29,510 nt of DNA, taken from NCBI GenBank assembly GCA_025361325.1, contig JANYAL010000098.1, forward strand, positions 1 to 29,510. Direction: 5' to 3'. Of this stretch, positions 1-9,156 are shown in pieces (position 1 is the stretch's first letter; each line of letters begins with the position of its first letter). Position numbers and translations under genes: made by a program. The stretch comes from Bacteroidota bacterium (lineage in GTDB: Bacteria; Bacteroidota; Bacteroidia; Chitinophagales; Chitinophagaceae). The notes under the pieces were generated by a model. The model did no database searches, was not told where the DNA came from, and saw nothing but the letters and a program-made list of their open reading frames with translations.

Positions 1-1
1 A

Positions 2-2035
2 GGTCTCAAGGATGTAAAAGTGGATTTTATCGGTGGCGATTTAAGTTTTGAAACAAACGGATCCATAGCCAAAGAAGCCATAGCCAGGGGGATTGAGGGA
101 CTGGGTTATCATGTGGTCGATAAACCACAAAGCACCGGCTATAAACAAAGAACCCGCATTTTTTCCAACCATTTAAAGCGATTTCTCTTCTGCCTGCCCT
201 TTACCATAATATTGATGCTGCATATGCTTCCGATGCATATATATTTTTTGATGAACCCTTGGGTACAGTTGGTCATTTGTATGCCTGTATACATGACGGG
301 AATGGGATATTTCGGGATCAGTGCCTTTAAAAGTCTTCGCGGGGGTATTCCGAATATGAATGTGTTGATAACCATAGGATCCACGGCCGCATTTGTATAC
401 AGCCTCGTGGGAACCCTGAACGACCTTGGCATGAATTTTATTTTTTATGAAACGACCGCAACCATAATCACCTTTGTTTTTTTAGGGGAGTGGGTAGAGC
501 ACAGATCGGTCATCACAACACAGAAAGAACTGAACAAACTCTCCCGGCAACAGAAGCTGATGGCCAATATGATCGCCTTTGATGAACAACATCAGGAAAT
601 TATCTTACCGGTAGAGAACACACAACTGCGGGTTGGTGATCTGGTCCTGATAAAAAGTGGTGAACAGGTTCCCATGGATTGCAAGATCTTGTGGGGAGAT
701 GCACATGTAAATGAAGCATTGCTTACCGGTGAAAGCGAGCCGGTTCACAAACATAAAAAAGACTTCCTGATGGGTGGGAGCCTGTTAATGGATGGCACAG
801 TCAAAGCACAGGTAACAGCAATTGGGAAAGATACCGTGTTGAGCAACATCCTAGCCCTGGTAAAGTATGCACAGGGAGAAAAGCCCCCTATTCAGCAACT
901 GGCAGACAGGATTAGTACAGTATTTGTTCCTTTGGTCATCGGCATTTCCATTCTTACGTTTTTACTCAACTATCTTGTTTTCCATACTGCCCCAACTGCT
1001 TCTTTAATGAGGAGCATTGCTGTTCTGGTAATCAGCTGTCCATGTGCCATGGGACTGGCAACACCTGCGGCAATTGCGGTAGGGATGGGAAGGGCAGCCA
1101 GGAACGGTATCCTTTTCAGTGATGCCGGTTGTCTGGAATTATTCAAAAAGATCAAAATGGTCGTTTTTGATAAAACAGGAACGCTGACGCGGGGAGAACT
1201 TAACATCAGCAACTTCCATTCTATTATCGCTGAAGAAAGATTCAAACAGATCATATTCTCACTGGAAAAATATTCGGGACACCCGATAGCAAAAGCGATA
1301 ACGGGTTATTGGAAAATGGAGAATACGATCAACTGGAAGAAAATAAACGAGATTAATGGTATAGGCATAGAGGCAGAAGACGGGGAAGGAAATAAATACC
1401 TTCTAGGTTCTTATAAAGTAGCATCAGAACTGACAGCAGATAAAAGTCATACGGCTTATTTGCTGCTTAATGATCAACTGGTCGGCTGGCTGGATATGGA
1501 AGACGTGGTACGTACCGAAGCAGCAGCCGTAATCAGTTACCTGCAAACAAATAAGATCAGGACCGCAGTTCTGAGTGGTGACAGTCTGGAAAGAACAAAA
1601 AAAATTGCTGAGGTATTGGGTTTAGAAGAGTTGTATGCAGAAAAATCGCCGCAGGAAAAGCTGGACATCATTAAAGGGCTGAATAGAAAAATGCCGGTCA
1701 TAATGGTTGGTGACGGTATCAATGATGCACCTGCTTTGGCTATGGCGACCATTGGTATTTCGATGAGTGAATCAACACAACTGGCCATACAGACTGCACA
1801 GGTGGTGCTGATGAATAAAGGCATACAGCACCTACCCCTTGCGCTGGGCATTGGCAAATACACGTACGTTACCATCCGGGAAAATCTTTTCTGGGCGTTC
1901 ATGTATAATATTCTTGCTATTCCAATTGCCGCCGTTGGTTTGCTGCATCCTGGCATAGCAGCGCTGGCCATGGGATTCAGTGATGTTGTACTAGCCATCA
2001 ATTCCATACGTCTGAATTACCGGAAAGTGATTTAA
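2..2035 (+). CDS. copA: Copper-exporting P1B-type ATPase, 5' end cut by window
   Basis: This is an inner-membrane pump that uses ATP to move a soft metal ion, most likely Cu(I), out of the cytoplasm. The frame is open from base 2, and the first visible residues (GLKDVKVDFIGG) look like the end of a heavy-metal-associated domain, so the true start lies upstream. In order one sees paired membrane segments, the actuator motif LTGES (near base 725), the membrane CPC motif (near 1038), the phosphorylation motif DKTGTLT (near 1169), SGHP of the nucleotide-binding domain, and GDGINDAPA. The late helix motif N-x6-YN-x4-P (NLFWAFMYNILAIP) is the P1B-1 copper signature. The last helix reads MGFSD where copper pumps usually have MxxSS, so a ligand-position Ser is replaced by Asp. 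recQ starts 13 bases after the stop. A silver pump or another soft-metal specificity is possible. Confidence 0.93.
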   Translation, partial: GLKDVKVDFIGGDLSFETNGSIAKEAIARGIEGLGYHVVDKPQSTGYKQRTRIFSNHLKRFLFCLPFTIILMLHMLPMHIYFLMNPWVQLVICMPVYMTGMGYFGISAFKSLRGGIPNMNVLITIGSTAAFVYSLVGTLNDLGMNFIFYETTATIITFVFLGEWVEHRSVITTQKELNKLSRQQKLMANMIAFDEQHQEIILPVENTQLRVGDLVLIKSGEQVPMDCKILWGDAHVNEALLTGESEPVHKHKKDFLMGGSLLMDGTVKAQVTAIGKDTVLSNILALVKYAQGEKPPIQQLADRISTVFVPLVIGISILTFLLNYLVFHTAPTASLMRSIAVLVISCPCAMGLATPAAIAVGMGRAARNGILFSDAGCLELFKKIKMVVFDKTGTLTRGELNISNFHSIIAEERFKQIIFSLEKYSGHPIAKAITGYWKMENTINWKKINEINGIGIEAEDGEGNKYLLGSYKVASELTADKSHTAYLLLNDQLVGWLDMEDVVRTEAAAVISYLQTNKIRTAVLSGDSLERTKKIAEVLGLEELYAEKSPQEKLDIIKGLNRKMPVIMVGDGINDAPALAMATIGISMSESTQLAIQTAQVVLMNKGIQHLPLALGIGKYTYVTIRENLFWAFMYNILAIPIAAVGLLHPGIAALAMGFSDVVLAINSIRLNYRKVI

Positions 2036-2048
2036 TTTCAGGAAGAAA

Positions 2049-3965
2049 TTGGAGCAAGTGGATATCCAGGAAATTCTAAAAAGATATTGGGGTTTTGATT
2101 CATTCCGTGCAAAGCAGGAAGCTATCATTCATTCTGTCCTTGAAGGGAAAGATACACTTGCCATAATGCCAACCGGTGGCGGAAAATCCATATGTTTCCA
2201 GGTGCCTGCGCTGGCCAGAGAAGGTCTTTGCCTGGTGGTGAGTCCACTGATTGCGCTGATGAAGGACCAAGTAGAAAATTTAAGAAAAAAAGGAATACCC
2301 GCTCTAGCCCTGTATTCAGGTATGAACTTCCTGGAGATAAAAAAGACATTGCAGAATGCAGCATATGGCAACTTTAAGTTCTTATATGTTTCCCCGGAAA
2401 GACTTGAGACAGCTTTGTTCCTGGAATACCTTCCTGCTCTCAACATCAATTTACTGGCAGTGGACGAAGCCCATTGTATCTCCCAATGGGGCTATGATTT
2501 CAGGCCCCTCTATTTGCGTATTGCGAACCTTCGGGAATTCCTTCCTAATATACCTGTACTGGCCCTCACGGCTTCTGCGACCAATCCTGTTCAGGACGAT
2601 ATCTGTGAAAAAATGCTTTTTAACAAAAACCAGCAACGTTTTCAACAGTCCTTCGAAAGACCTGAGCTTTCTTACAGTGTTTTCCATGTTCCCTCCAAAC
2701 AGAACAAACTGCTTGAAATATTAAAGAATGTTCGGGGCACTGCCATTGTGTATTGTAAAAGTCGTAAGCATACCCAGGAAATTGCAGAATGGTTATCGAT
2801 GAATTCGGTCAAGGCCGATTACTATCACGCAGGGTTGAATTACAAGCAGAGAAATACTAAACAGGAGGACTGGATCACCAACAAGATCCGTGTGATGGTC
2901 TGTACCAACGCATTCGGTATGGGAATAGACAAAGCAGATGTGAGAACAGTCGTTCATTATGATATACCTGATTGCCTGGAAAACTATTACCAGGAAGCAG
3001 GACGTGCGGGTAGGGATGACAAAAGAGCTTATGCCGTTCTAATATACAGCGGCAAGGAAACGGAAGAATTGCTTCAACAGACTGAGATACGTTTCCCTGA
3101 CACCCTTGAGATTAAAAGGATCTATACCGCTCTAATGAACCATTTACAGGTAGCAGCAGGGACAGGGGAGGGAGTGACATACGATTTTGATATGGCGGTC
3201 TTTGCAGCTGCTTTTAAGATCAATCTATTCACTGTTACTTATGCGATGAAAATGCTGGATCAGGAGGGTTATTTTTTTTACAATGAATTTTTTTTCAAGC
3301 CCTCCACTGTTGTCTTCACCACCAGTAGGGATGAGATCAATGAAATCGAAAAGCAATATCCCGAACTTGAACCACTTTGTAAAGGTTTATTACGTTCATA
3401 TGAAGGCATCTTTGATTATCCTACAATAGTCTATGAATCTGCACTCTCGAAATTTTTGAAAAGGGATGCTTTTGAATTAAAGAAAGAATTAATACAATTA
3501 CACGAACTAGGTATCATCAGTTATTCGCCTCAAAAAGAAAAATCGCAGATCACCCTTCTAAAGAACCGGATGTATTCGGACAGTTTCACCATCAATACAG
3601 CTGCCTACCTGAAACGGAAGCAGCATTTTGAAACTAGGGTGATGGCCATGGTGAAATATTTAAAGAACAAAAGCGGCTGCAGGAGTAAAATGATTGCGGC
3701 ATATTTCAACAGTGTTCCAATCAAACCCTGTGGCATCTGTGATAATTGCATCAATGAAAAAGATTTGACGATTACTACAGAGGAATTCAAGCGTATTGCA
3801 CGAAAGATCATTGAACATATTGAAGAATCGCCTTTGTCGATGGAACAACTGATCTTTTCCATGAAGGGAGCAGGAAAAGAGAAAGTGTGGGAGATAGTTG
3901 AGTTTCTTCAGTCGGAAAGAAGGATACTAGTGGACAAAGAGGGATTCATCAAAAAGTTCTGTTAA
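2049..3965 (+). CDS. recQ: ATP-dependent DNA helicase RecQ, short form
   Basis: RecQ helicases unwind DNA 3' to 5' in recombination and stalled-fork repair. The protein of 638 residues shows the superfamily 2 motifs in order: FRAKQEAII (motif 0), TGGGKS (Walker A, K46), DEAH at residues 139-142 followed by the RecQ aromatic-loop type sequence CISQWGYDFRP, LTASA, and QEAGRAGRDD (motif VI). The RecQ zinc-binding region is present (CRSKMIAAYF then CGICDNC). After it there is about 60 residues of winged-helix-like sequence and no HRDC domain, the usual form of the shorter of the RecQ paralogues in Bacteroidota. The first possible start is a TTG preceded by AGGAAG; a GTG three codons later is the alternative, and no ATG fits. 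It follows the copper ATPase at 13 bases and may be co-transcribed with it. Confidence 0.95.
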   Translation: MEQVDIQEILKRYWGFDSFRAKQEAIIHSVLEGKDTLAIMPTGGGKSICFQVPALAREGLCLVVSPLIALMKDQVENLRKKGIPALALYSGMNFLEIKKTLQNAAYGNFKFLYVSPERLETALFLEYLPALNINLLAVDEAHCISQWGYDFRPLYLRIANLREFLPNIPVLALTASATNPVQDDICEKMLFNKNQQRFQQSFERPELSYSVFHVPSKQNKLLEILKNVRGTAIVYCKSRKHTQEIAEWLSMNSVKADYYHAGLNYKQRNTKQEDWITNKIRVMVCTNAFGMGIDKADVRTVVHYDIPDCLENYYQEAGRAGRDDKRAYAVLIYSGKETEELLQQTEIRFPDTLEIKRIYTALMNHLQVAAGTGEGVTYDFDMAVFAAAFKINLFTVTYAMKMLDQEGYFFYNEFFFKPSTVVFTTSRDEINEIEKQYPELEPLCKGLLRSYEGIFDYPTIVYESALSKFLKRDAFELKKELIQLHELGIISYSPQKEKSQITLLKNRMYSDSFTINTAAYLKRKQHFETRVMAMVKYLKNKSGCRSKMIAAYFNSVPIKPCGICDNCINEKDLTITTEEFKRIARKIIEHIEESPLSMEQLIFSMKGAGKEKVWEIVEFLQSERRILVDKEGFIKKFC

Positions 3966-4002
3966 ATACCAAGCCAAGCTCCAAGGTATCTACCTGGATC
4001 AT

Positions 4003-4035
4003 AAAAAAAAGGGACCAAGATAGAAATCTAGTCCC
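4003..4035 (-). terminator. Hairpin with A8 on its left side, best as a minus-strand terminator
   Basis: GGGAC (4011-4015) pairs with GTCCC (4031-4035) and AGAT pairs with ATCT inside it. Eight A residues (4003-4010) precede the hairpin, so on the minus strand the stem is followed by U8, the intrinsic-terminator layout. Read on the plus strand it follows the recQ stop by 45 bases but has only a short T run after it (GCTTT), so it would end recQ transcripts less well. No gene on the minus strand upstream of it is convincing. Confidence 0.5.
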
Positions 4036-4055
4036 GCTTTAAAATCCAATATCCT

Positions 4056-4121
4056 ATGAAAAACCGTTACAAATATACTGCGGTTTTTACTATAATACAA
4101 CATTTTATTAAACATTTTTGA
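4056..4121 (+). CDS. Possible 21-codon small ORF or leader peptide
   Basis: An ATG at 4056 opens a frame of 21 codons (MKNRYKYTAVFTIIQHFIKHF) that ends in TGA at 4119-4121. It lies directly after the hairpin at 4011-4035, and its N-terminus is basic followed by hydrophobic residues, as in a truncated signal sequence. No recognisable ribosome binding site is visible, and the sequence is too short to judge coding bias. It may be the remnant of a gene, a leader peptide, or chance. Confidence 0.2.
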   Translation: MKNRYKYTAVFTIIQHFIKHF

Positions 4122-4552
4122 AAATAGTTACATTAAAATATGTAATAATTATAATATTTAATACCCTAATTAACCATTGTTTATATGATTTTATGAAATG
4201 ACAGCTTATTATTAATTGATTCGGGTATATTACAACATTCCTTGGAAATTACATTCTTTCCCTTTTTTGACTATCACTTGTAACTTATTATAATAAGATA
4301 TGGTATAACCGACAATGGTCTGGATCTCATCGCAAACCTGCTTAAATATCACATTACTAAAAGAATCCCGTATATATTTTAATAAGACGAGTTCAAAAAG
4401 AGTATAGCAGAAACTACTAAAAAGTATTGCATAAGTATTGTTCAATCCAAAACTTGTATATATGGCCTAAATCTTCTTTAACAAAAAATTAGGCACTATA
4501 TTCGCTTGATAAAAAATGAATTAATTTTATTTGCTATTAAACCAACATTAAT

Positions 4553-5251
4553 ATGGAAACCATTAAACCCAAAATACTGCTGTGTGAAGATGATGCTAAC
4601 CTGGGTATGGTATTGAAGAATTACCTGGAATTAAATGAGTATGATGTTACCCTGGAAAGAGATGGCCGGTTGGGATTAGCTGCTTTCCAACGTGAGAAAT
4701 ATGATATTTGCCTGTTGGATGTAATGATGCCAAACATGGATGGTTTCACCCTGGCCGAGGAGATACGCGACGTTAATCCCGATGTTCCCTTATTTTTTAT
4801 AAGTGCCAAGACCATGAAGGACGACATCATCCAGGGATATAAACTGGGTGCAGATGATTACATAACCAAACCTTTTGACAGTGAAGTATTGCTTCACAAG
4901 ATTAAAGCCATCCTGAAACGTAATGAGGAAATGCACCGCGAGGAAGTGAATGCTGAATTCGACCTTGGCAAGTATCATTTTAACCCAAGACTGAGAGAAT
5001 TGATCATCAATGGTAAGATACAGACCTTATCGCCCAAGGAAAATGAATTACTGAAAATGCTGAGTGAATATAAAAATGACCTGTTGAGCCGAGAAATAGC
5101 CCTGAAAAAAATATGGGGTAGTGATACCTATTTCAATGGACGCAGCATGGACGTTTATATAGCCAAACTGCGCAAATATCTCAAAGAAGACCCCTCCATT
5201 GAGATTGTAAATATCCACGGAAACGGTTTCAGGCTGGTGGTATCAGAATAA
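4553..5251 (+). CDS. OmpR/PhoB-family response regulator (RprY-like), orphan
   Basis: This is a DNA-binding regulator of 232 residues that is controlled by phosphorylation. The N-terminal receiver domain (about 5-122) has the acidic pair D13-D14, the phospho-acceptor D56 in LLDVMMP, S84 in the Thr/Ser position and K106 in the TKPF motif, so all catalytic positions are present. The C-terminal half (about 135-230) is a Trans_reg_C winged helix, with LSPKENELLKML and the recognition-helix region SMDVYIAKLRKYL. No histidine kinase is adjacent: the upstream 590 bases are non-coding and ruvB converges from the other side. The kinase must therefore be encoded elsewhere, as is common in this phylum. 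The target genes cannot be told from the sequence. Confidence 0.92.
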   Translation: METIKPKILLCEDDANLGMVLKNYLELNEYDVTLERDGRLGLAAFQREKYDICLLDVMMPNMDGFTLAEEIRDVNPDVPLFFISAKTMKDDIIQGYKLGADDYITKPFDSEVLLHKIKAILKRNEEMHREEVNAEFDLGKYHFNPRLRELIINGKIQTLSPKENELLKMLSEYKNDLLSREIALKKIWGSDTYFNGRSMDVYIAKLRKYLKEDPSIEIVNIHGNGFRLVVSE

Positions 5252-5284
5252 AAAAGGTCTTCCCCTCTTTATAAAGGCTGCTAT

Positions 5285-6319
5285 TCAACTGAATAATAGG
5301 TTATTACCTTCATTACCCGAAGATTTCTTACCCAGGTGCTCATATGCTTTTGAAGTGGCTTCCCTGCCCCTCGCAGTTCTTTGTAAAAACCCTTCCTGTA
5401 TCAAGAATGGCTCGTATACTTCTTCCAGTGTACCGGTTTCCTCGCCCACAGCAGTTGCAATAGTAGTAATACCTACCGGGCCTCCTTTGAATTTTTCAAT
5501 GATGGTGATGAGGATGCGGTTGTCCATTTCATCCAGGCCATGTTTGTCTACATTAAGCGCTTTTAAAGCATGCTCCGTAATGGCCATATCTATCACCCCA
5601 TTACCAACCACCTGTGCAAAATCCCGCACCCTTCTCAGCAACCCGTTTGCTATCCTTGGTGTTCCCCTGCTCCTGCGGGATATTTCTTCCGATGCATCAC
5701 TGGTGATTTTGGTGCCCAGAATCTTTGCTGAACGTATAATTATATTTTTCAGGGTAGCCGCATCATAATATTCCAATCTGGATTTTATCCCGAATCGGGA
5801 AAGTAGGGGTGCTGTCAGCAGGCCGCTTCGGGTTGTTGCCCCAATCAGTGTAAAGGGATTAAGGTTAAGTTGAACACTTCTTGCGTTGGGGCCACTGTCG
5901 ATCATGATATCAATCCGATAATCTTCCATGGCTGCATATAGATATTCTTCCACCACTGTACTTAACCGGTGGATCTCATCAATGAACAATACATCATTTG
6001 TTTCCAGGTTGGTCAGCAAACCTGCAAGATCTCCCGGCTTTTCAATAACCGGCCCGCTGGTTTCCTTTATATTAACACCCAGTTCATTGGCAACTATCCT
6101 GCTGAGTGTTGTTTTTCCCAGACCTGGCGGGCCATGAAACAGAATATGATCCAGGGCCTCCCCACGTATCTTTGCTGCCTTGATGAAAATGGTGATATTC
6201 TCAATGATCTGTTTCTGGCCTGAAAACTCATTGATGACCGAGGGTCGGATGGTATTCTCGAATTCCTTATCCGCAGACCCTAAAAATTCAGTCCCACTAT
6301 TTAAATTTGGATTAGCCAT
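5285..6319 (-). CDS. ruvB: Holliday junction branch-migration ATPase RuvB
   Basis: RuvB is the hexameric motor that, with RuvA, moves Holliday junctions during recombination and repair. The 344-residue length is typical. Visible are the N-terminal [13 protein letters not shown] segment, Walker [10 protein letters not shown] (K69), Walker [10 protein letters not shown] (D114, E115), sensor 1 and arginine-finger region GATTRSGLL, and the C-terminal winged helix with [14 protein letters not shown] and [18 protein letters not shown] start it at the ATG at 6319 (MANPNLNSG) rather than at a TTG two codons upstream, because ATATTTG, close to a -7 box, lies immediately before the ATG. It converges on the response regulator (33 bases between the stops) and diverges from the oxidoreductase at 6376 with a 56-base shared promoter region. 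Confidence 0.97.
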   Translation of the reverse strand: MANPNLNSGTEFLGSADKEFENTIRPSVINEFSGQKQIIENITIFIKAAKIRGEALDHILFHGPPGLGKTTLSRIVANELGVNIKETSGPVIEKPGDLAGLLTNLETNDVLFIDEIHRLSTVVEEYLYAAMEDYRIDIMIDSGPNARSVQLNLNPFTLIGATTRSGLLTAPLLSRFGIKSRLEYYDAATLKNIIIRSAKILGTKITSDASEEISRRSRGTPRIANGLLRRVRDFAQVVGNGVIDMAITEHALKALNVDKHGLDEMDNRILITIIEKFKGGPVGITTIATAVGEETGTLEEVYEPFLIQEGFLQRTARGREATSKAYEHLGKKSSGNEGNNLLFS

Positions 6320-6375
6320 GAACAAATATTTATCAGCTTTGTAAAACTAATCATTAATCACTAAAATCATTTCAT

Positions 6376-7023
6376 ATGAAGGTCGGAATCATAGGAAGCG
6401 GCATCGTTGGCCGTGTCCTTGCATCTGCTTTTGTTAAAGAAGGCAATGATGTCATGCTAGGTACCCGTGACCTTTCCAAACCTGAGGTGTTGAAATGGGC
6501 GGCAGAGAACCCGGATGGTATAACTGGCTCTTTCATGGAAACAGCTGCCTTTGGAGATATCCTCGTGCTGGCAACCAGCGGAAAGGTCACCCTTGAAGTA
6601 GTAAATATGGCCGGAATTGAGAATTTCACCGGCAAAACAGTCATTGATGCCACCAATCCTATCGACACAGCGCCACCTGTGAACGGAGTATTGCAATTCT
6701 TTACCACGCATGGCAAGTCTCTGATGGAAATGATTCAGGATCTCATACCGGAAGCGAATCTTGTAAAAGCTTTTAGCAGTGTAGGCAATGCATTCATGTA
6801 TAAGCCAGACTTTAACGGCATCAAACCAACCATGTTTATTTGTGGTAACAATGAGAATTCAAAGCAAACAGTTATCGGAATGCTTGATGCATTTGGCTGG
6901 GATACCGAAGACATGGGAAAAGCCCAGGCAGCAGGCCCTATAGAATCACTTTGCATTTTATGGTGCCTTCCAGGGTTTTTAAGGAACCAGTGGGGCCATG
7001 CATTTAAATTATTGAAAAAATAA
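6376..7023 (+). CDS. NADPH:F420 reductase-like NAD(P)-binding protein
   Basis: The 215-residue protein is a single Rossmann-fold domain of the F420-dependent NADP reductase (F420_oxidored) family. It begins at once with the dinucleotide motif GSGIVG (residues 7-12) and has the phosphate-binding type segment LGTRD, which suits NADPH. The middle shows VVNMAGIENFTGKTVIDATNP, split across the second half-fold, and the conserved FSSVGN and GPIESLCILW stretches seen in bacterial members. Bacteroidota are not generally F420 producers, so the partner cofactor is uncertain; many bacterial homologues are simply described as NADPH-dependent reductases or DNA-binding-like oxidoreductases of unknown substrate. 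It is divergent from ruvB and has no operon partner: the next gene begins 113 bases on. Confidence 0.82.
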   Translation: MKVGIIGSGIVGRVLASAFVKEGNDVMLGTRDLSKPEVLKWAAENPDGITGSFMETAAFGDILVLATSGKVTLEVVNMAGIENFTGKTVIDATNPIDTAPPVNGVLQFFTTHGKSLMEMIQDLIPEANLVKAFSSVGNAFMYKPDFNGIKPTMFICGNNENSKQTVIGMLDAFGWDTEDMGKAQAAGPIESLCILWCLPGFLRNQWGHAFKLLKK

Positions 7024-7127
7024 CGTATATATTCATGAACTGTATTTGATATTGGTTTCCGGGGGACCTCTTAAAACGTCATTTGGCCATTAATCAAAAC
7101 ATGGGCAGTGTTCACTAATCTGTGTTG

Positions 7128-7135
7128 TAGCTTTG
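7128..7135 (+). promoter_or_regulatory. -7 promoter box TAGCTTTG before the LytS-type kinase
   Basis: TAGCTTTG matches the Bacteroidota -7 consensus TAnnTTTG exactly. It ends one base before the first ATG at 7137, so transcription would begin within or just after that codon. This favours a leaderless mRNA or use of the later ATG at 7146. I find no TTG at the usual 17-23 base spacing upstream. Confidence 0.5.
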
Positions 7136-7136
7136 T

Positions 7137-8381
7137 ATGATGCATATGTTCAATCTACGATACTGGTTGTGCCAGATTATTGGGTGGGGTGGATGGATAA
7201 GCCTGAATATCTATATGGCTTATCAGTTTCTAAGTGAGATCTACCTGACTCCGGAGAGTAAAAAGTCCATTTTCTTTTATGCTATGGGTATTGACTTTTT
7301 TGTTTTTATCCTGTGCACCCACCTCCTGAGACTGGTCTTAAAACGTACAAACTGGATGCGGTTCTCGTATGGCGGTGTTGCGATCATGTTCGTTGTAGGT
7401 GTGGTAACAACCAGTTTCCTTGAATATTACAGTGCTGATTTAGTGTCAGAACTAACGAACAAATCAATTGAGAAATATGAAAGGAATGAAAGGCTGGATA
7501 AAGCGGTCAAAATGGAAACCGAACTCAATGTGGTAGATAAATCGTATTATAAACCAGAGAAACTGTACAGCAACGATTCGATCAACTTTAAGATCTTAAA
7601 TAAAATAAAGAAATCCACAGGCTGGTTCAGGAAAAAGGATGGAAATTGGATGTATGAAGAACCTACGAAGGGAAAGGACTTTCGAAATATTATATTCTGT
7701 TTTATCCTTACTTCACTATGGCTCCTGATATACCTGGTATGGCATTACATGGAAAAGAACAGAAACGACCAATTGTACAAACTGAAATTACAAAGCACGG
7801 TCAAGGAACTGGAACTCAAAACCATAAAATCGCATATTAACCCACATTTCATTTTTAATTCCCTCAACAGCATACGTGCACTGGTAGATGAAAACCCTCA
7901 GCGTTCCAGGAAAGCCATTACGGAACTCAGCAATATCCTGCGCAGCAGCATGCAGGCCGAAAAATCGGAAACAGTAACTTTAGAAAAGGAATTGGATATT
8001 GTTAGGGATTACCTGGCGCTTGAGCAGATGCGTTTCGAAGAAAGGTTGAAGTTGGAAATTCAGGTGGATCCCGATACCCTTTTGCATCCTGTTCCGCCCA
8101 TGATGCTGCAGACACTGGTGGAAAATGCAATCAAACACGGAATAAGCAAACAGGTCAACGGGGGTCTGGTTAGAGTGGTATGTGCCTTTAAGGGTGATAA
8201 CCTGGAATTAATAGTACAAAACACCGGGCAACTTCCTGCAGTGATCAACGGGGAAGGGTTCGGTATTAAAAGCACAGAAGACAGGCTTAACCTGATGTAC
8301 CAGGGCAAAGGAAAGTTCGAGATAAGAAATTCCGGCAATAACATGGTTGAATCAAAGGTCATCCTGCCGTCAATTATTTAA
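7137..8381 (+). CDS. LytS/YehU-family sensor histidine kinase
   Basis: This inner-membrane kinase of 414 residues is the sensor partner of the LytTR regulator that follows. Three hydrophobic segments lie in the first 110 residues (WLCQIIGWGGWISLNIYMAY, a second near IDFFVFILCTHLL, a third near VAIMFVVGVVTTSF). A charged loop of about 90 residues comes next, probably periplasmic, then a fourth helix (IIFCFILTSLWLLIYLVW). The cytoplasmic part has the His_kinase (PF06580) motif SHINPHFIFNSLN, with H237 in NPHF the expected phospho-acceptor, and an ATPase domain with LVENAIKHG and EGFGIKSTEDRL. ATG codons at 7137, 7140 and 7146 are all possible; the promoter box at 7128 argues for one of the later two. 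The regulator begins 17 bases after the stop, so the pair is one operon. Confidence 0.93.
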   Translation: MMHMFNLRYWLCQIIGWGGWISLNIYMAYQFLSEIYLTPESKKSIFFYAMGIDFFVFILCTHLLRLVLKRTNWMRFSYGGVAIMFVVGVVTTSFLEYYSADLVSELTNKSIEKYERNERLDKAVKMETELNVVDKSYYKPEKLYSNDSINFKILNKIKKSTGWFRKKDGNWMYEEPTKGKDFRNIIFCFILTSLWLLIYLVWHYMEKNRNDQLYKLKLQSTVKELELKTIKSHINPHFIFNSLNSIRALVDENPQRSRKAITELSNILRSSMQAEKSETVTLEKELDIVRDYLALEQMRFEERLKLEIQVDPDTLLHPVPPMMLQTLVENAIKHGISKQVNGGLVRVVCAFKGDNLELIVQNTGQLPAVINGEGFGIKSTEDRLNLMYQGKGKFEIRNSGNNMVESKVILPSII

Positions 8382-8398
8382 CTAAAAAAGAAAACGTT

Positions 8399-9130
8399 AT
8401 GCAGAAAGCTGTAATCATTGACGATGAACGTTTGGCAAGAAATGAACTGAAAAAACTATTGCTTGATTTCCCCGACGTGGAAGTGATTGGAGAAGCAGCG
8501 AATGCCACAGAGGGCCTGGAAAAGATCGAAAGTCTTTCCCCCGACTTGATCTTCCTCGATATACAGATGCCTGGAAAAACCGGTTTTGATATGCTCGCGG
8601 AACTAGACCGGGCACCTCATGTTATCTTTACCACTGCATATGATGAGTATGCGCTCAAAGCATTTGAAGTAAACGCCCTGGATTACCTGATGAAACCTGT
8701 TGAACCCAAACGACTGGCAGATGCCCTGCAAAAACTGCAACAGGCTGAGGAAAAAGAAATGGCAGCCACCATGTCCAGTGTAACCCGAGGCATGTTGACC
8801 GAAAAAGATCAGGTCTTTGTAAAGGACGGAGAAAGGTGCTGGTTCGTAAAATTGAGTGATGTTCGATTATTTGAAAGTGTGGGCAATTATGCAAAGGTCT
8901 TTTTCGGTACCTATAAACCCCTGATCCTGAAATCCCTTAACGCACTTGAAGAAAGGCTTGATGAAAAGGTTTTTTTCAGGGCCAACCGCAAGCATATTGT
9001 TAACCTGCGCATGATCGAGAAGATTGAACCTTTTTTCAACGGGGGGCTTTTGCTTGAAATCCAGGGTGGAGAAAAGATAGAAGTCAGCCGTAGGCAGGCA
9101 GTGAAATTCAAGGAAATGATGAGCCTGTAA
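8399..9130 (+). CDS. LytTR-family response regulator
   Basis: This 243-residue protein is the DNA-binding partner of the preceding kinase. Its receiver domain (residues 1-118) has D8-D9, the phospho-acceptor D54 in FLDIQMPG, a TTAYDEYA segment that supplies the Thr, and the Lys in DYLMKPVEP. A short linker leads to a LytTR domain (about 135-243) containing DVRLFESVGNYAKVFF, FFRANRKHIVNLRMIEKI and a final EVSRRQAVKFKEMM, the ten-stranded beta fold that binds direct repeats. The gene is 17 bases downstream of the kinase and ends 26 bases from the convergent GGGP synthase. In Bacteroidota such pairs govern many envelope functions, so the target cannot be deduced here. Confidence 0.94.
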   Translation: MQKAVIIDDERLARNELKKLLLDFPDVEVIGEAANATEGLEKIESLSPDLIFLDIQMPGKTGFDMLAELDRAPHVIFTTAYDEYALKAFEVNALDYLMKPVEPKRLADALQKLQQAEEKEMAATMSSVTRGMLTEKDQVFVKDGERCWFVKLSDVRLFESVGNYAKVFFGTYKPLILKSLNALEERLDEKVFFRANRKHIVNLRMIEKIEPFFNGGLLLEIQGGEKIEVSRRQAVKFKEMMSL

Positions 9131-9156
9131 TGATGGCAGATATTAGATGAGATCCT

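Larger units (their letters stand above)
3966..4552. other. AT-rich intergenic region between recQ and the OmpR regulator
   Basis: This 587-base stretch holds a hairpin at 4011-4035, a possible 21-codon reading frame at 4056-4121, and a strongly AT-rich segment from about 4080 to 4550 in which I see no convincing gene or tRNA. Its last part must contain the promoter of the regulator at 4553, but I find no exact TAnnTTTG box; the nearest candidate is TTTATTTG about 20 bases before the start codon. It could be a long leader of the regulator mRNA or the remains of a decayed gene. Confidence 0.6.

Noticed and set aside
4230..4445. 71-codon frame on the minus strand in the AT-rich gap
   Set aside because: It begins with TTG, has no ribosome binding site, and its composition is that of AT-rich non-coding DNA. 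The terminator-like hairpin downstream is the only thing in its favour.
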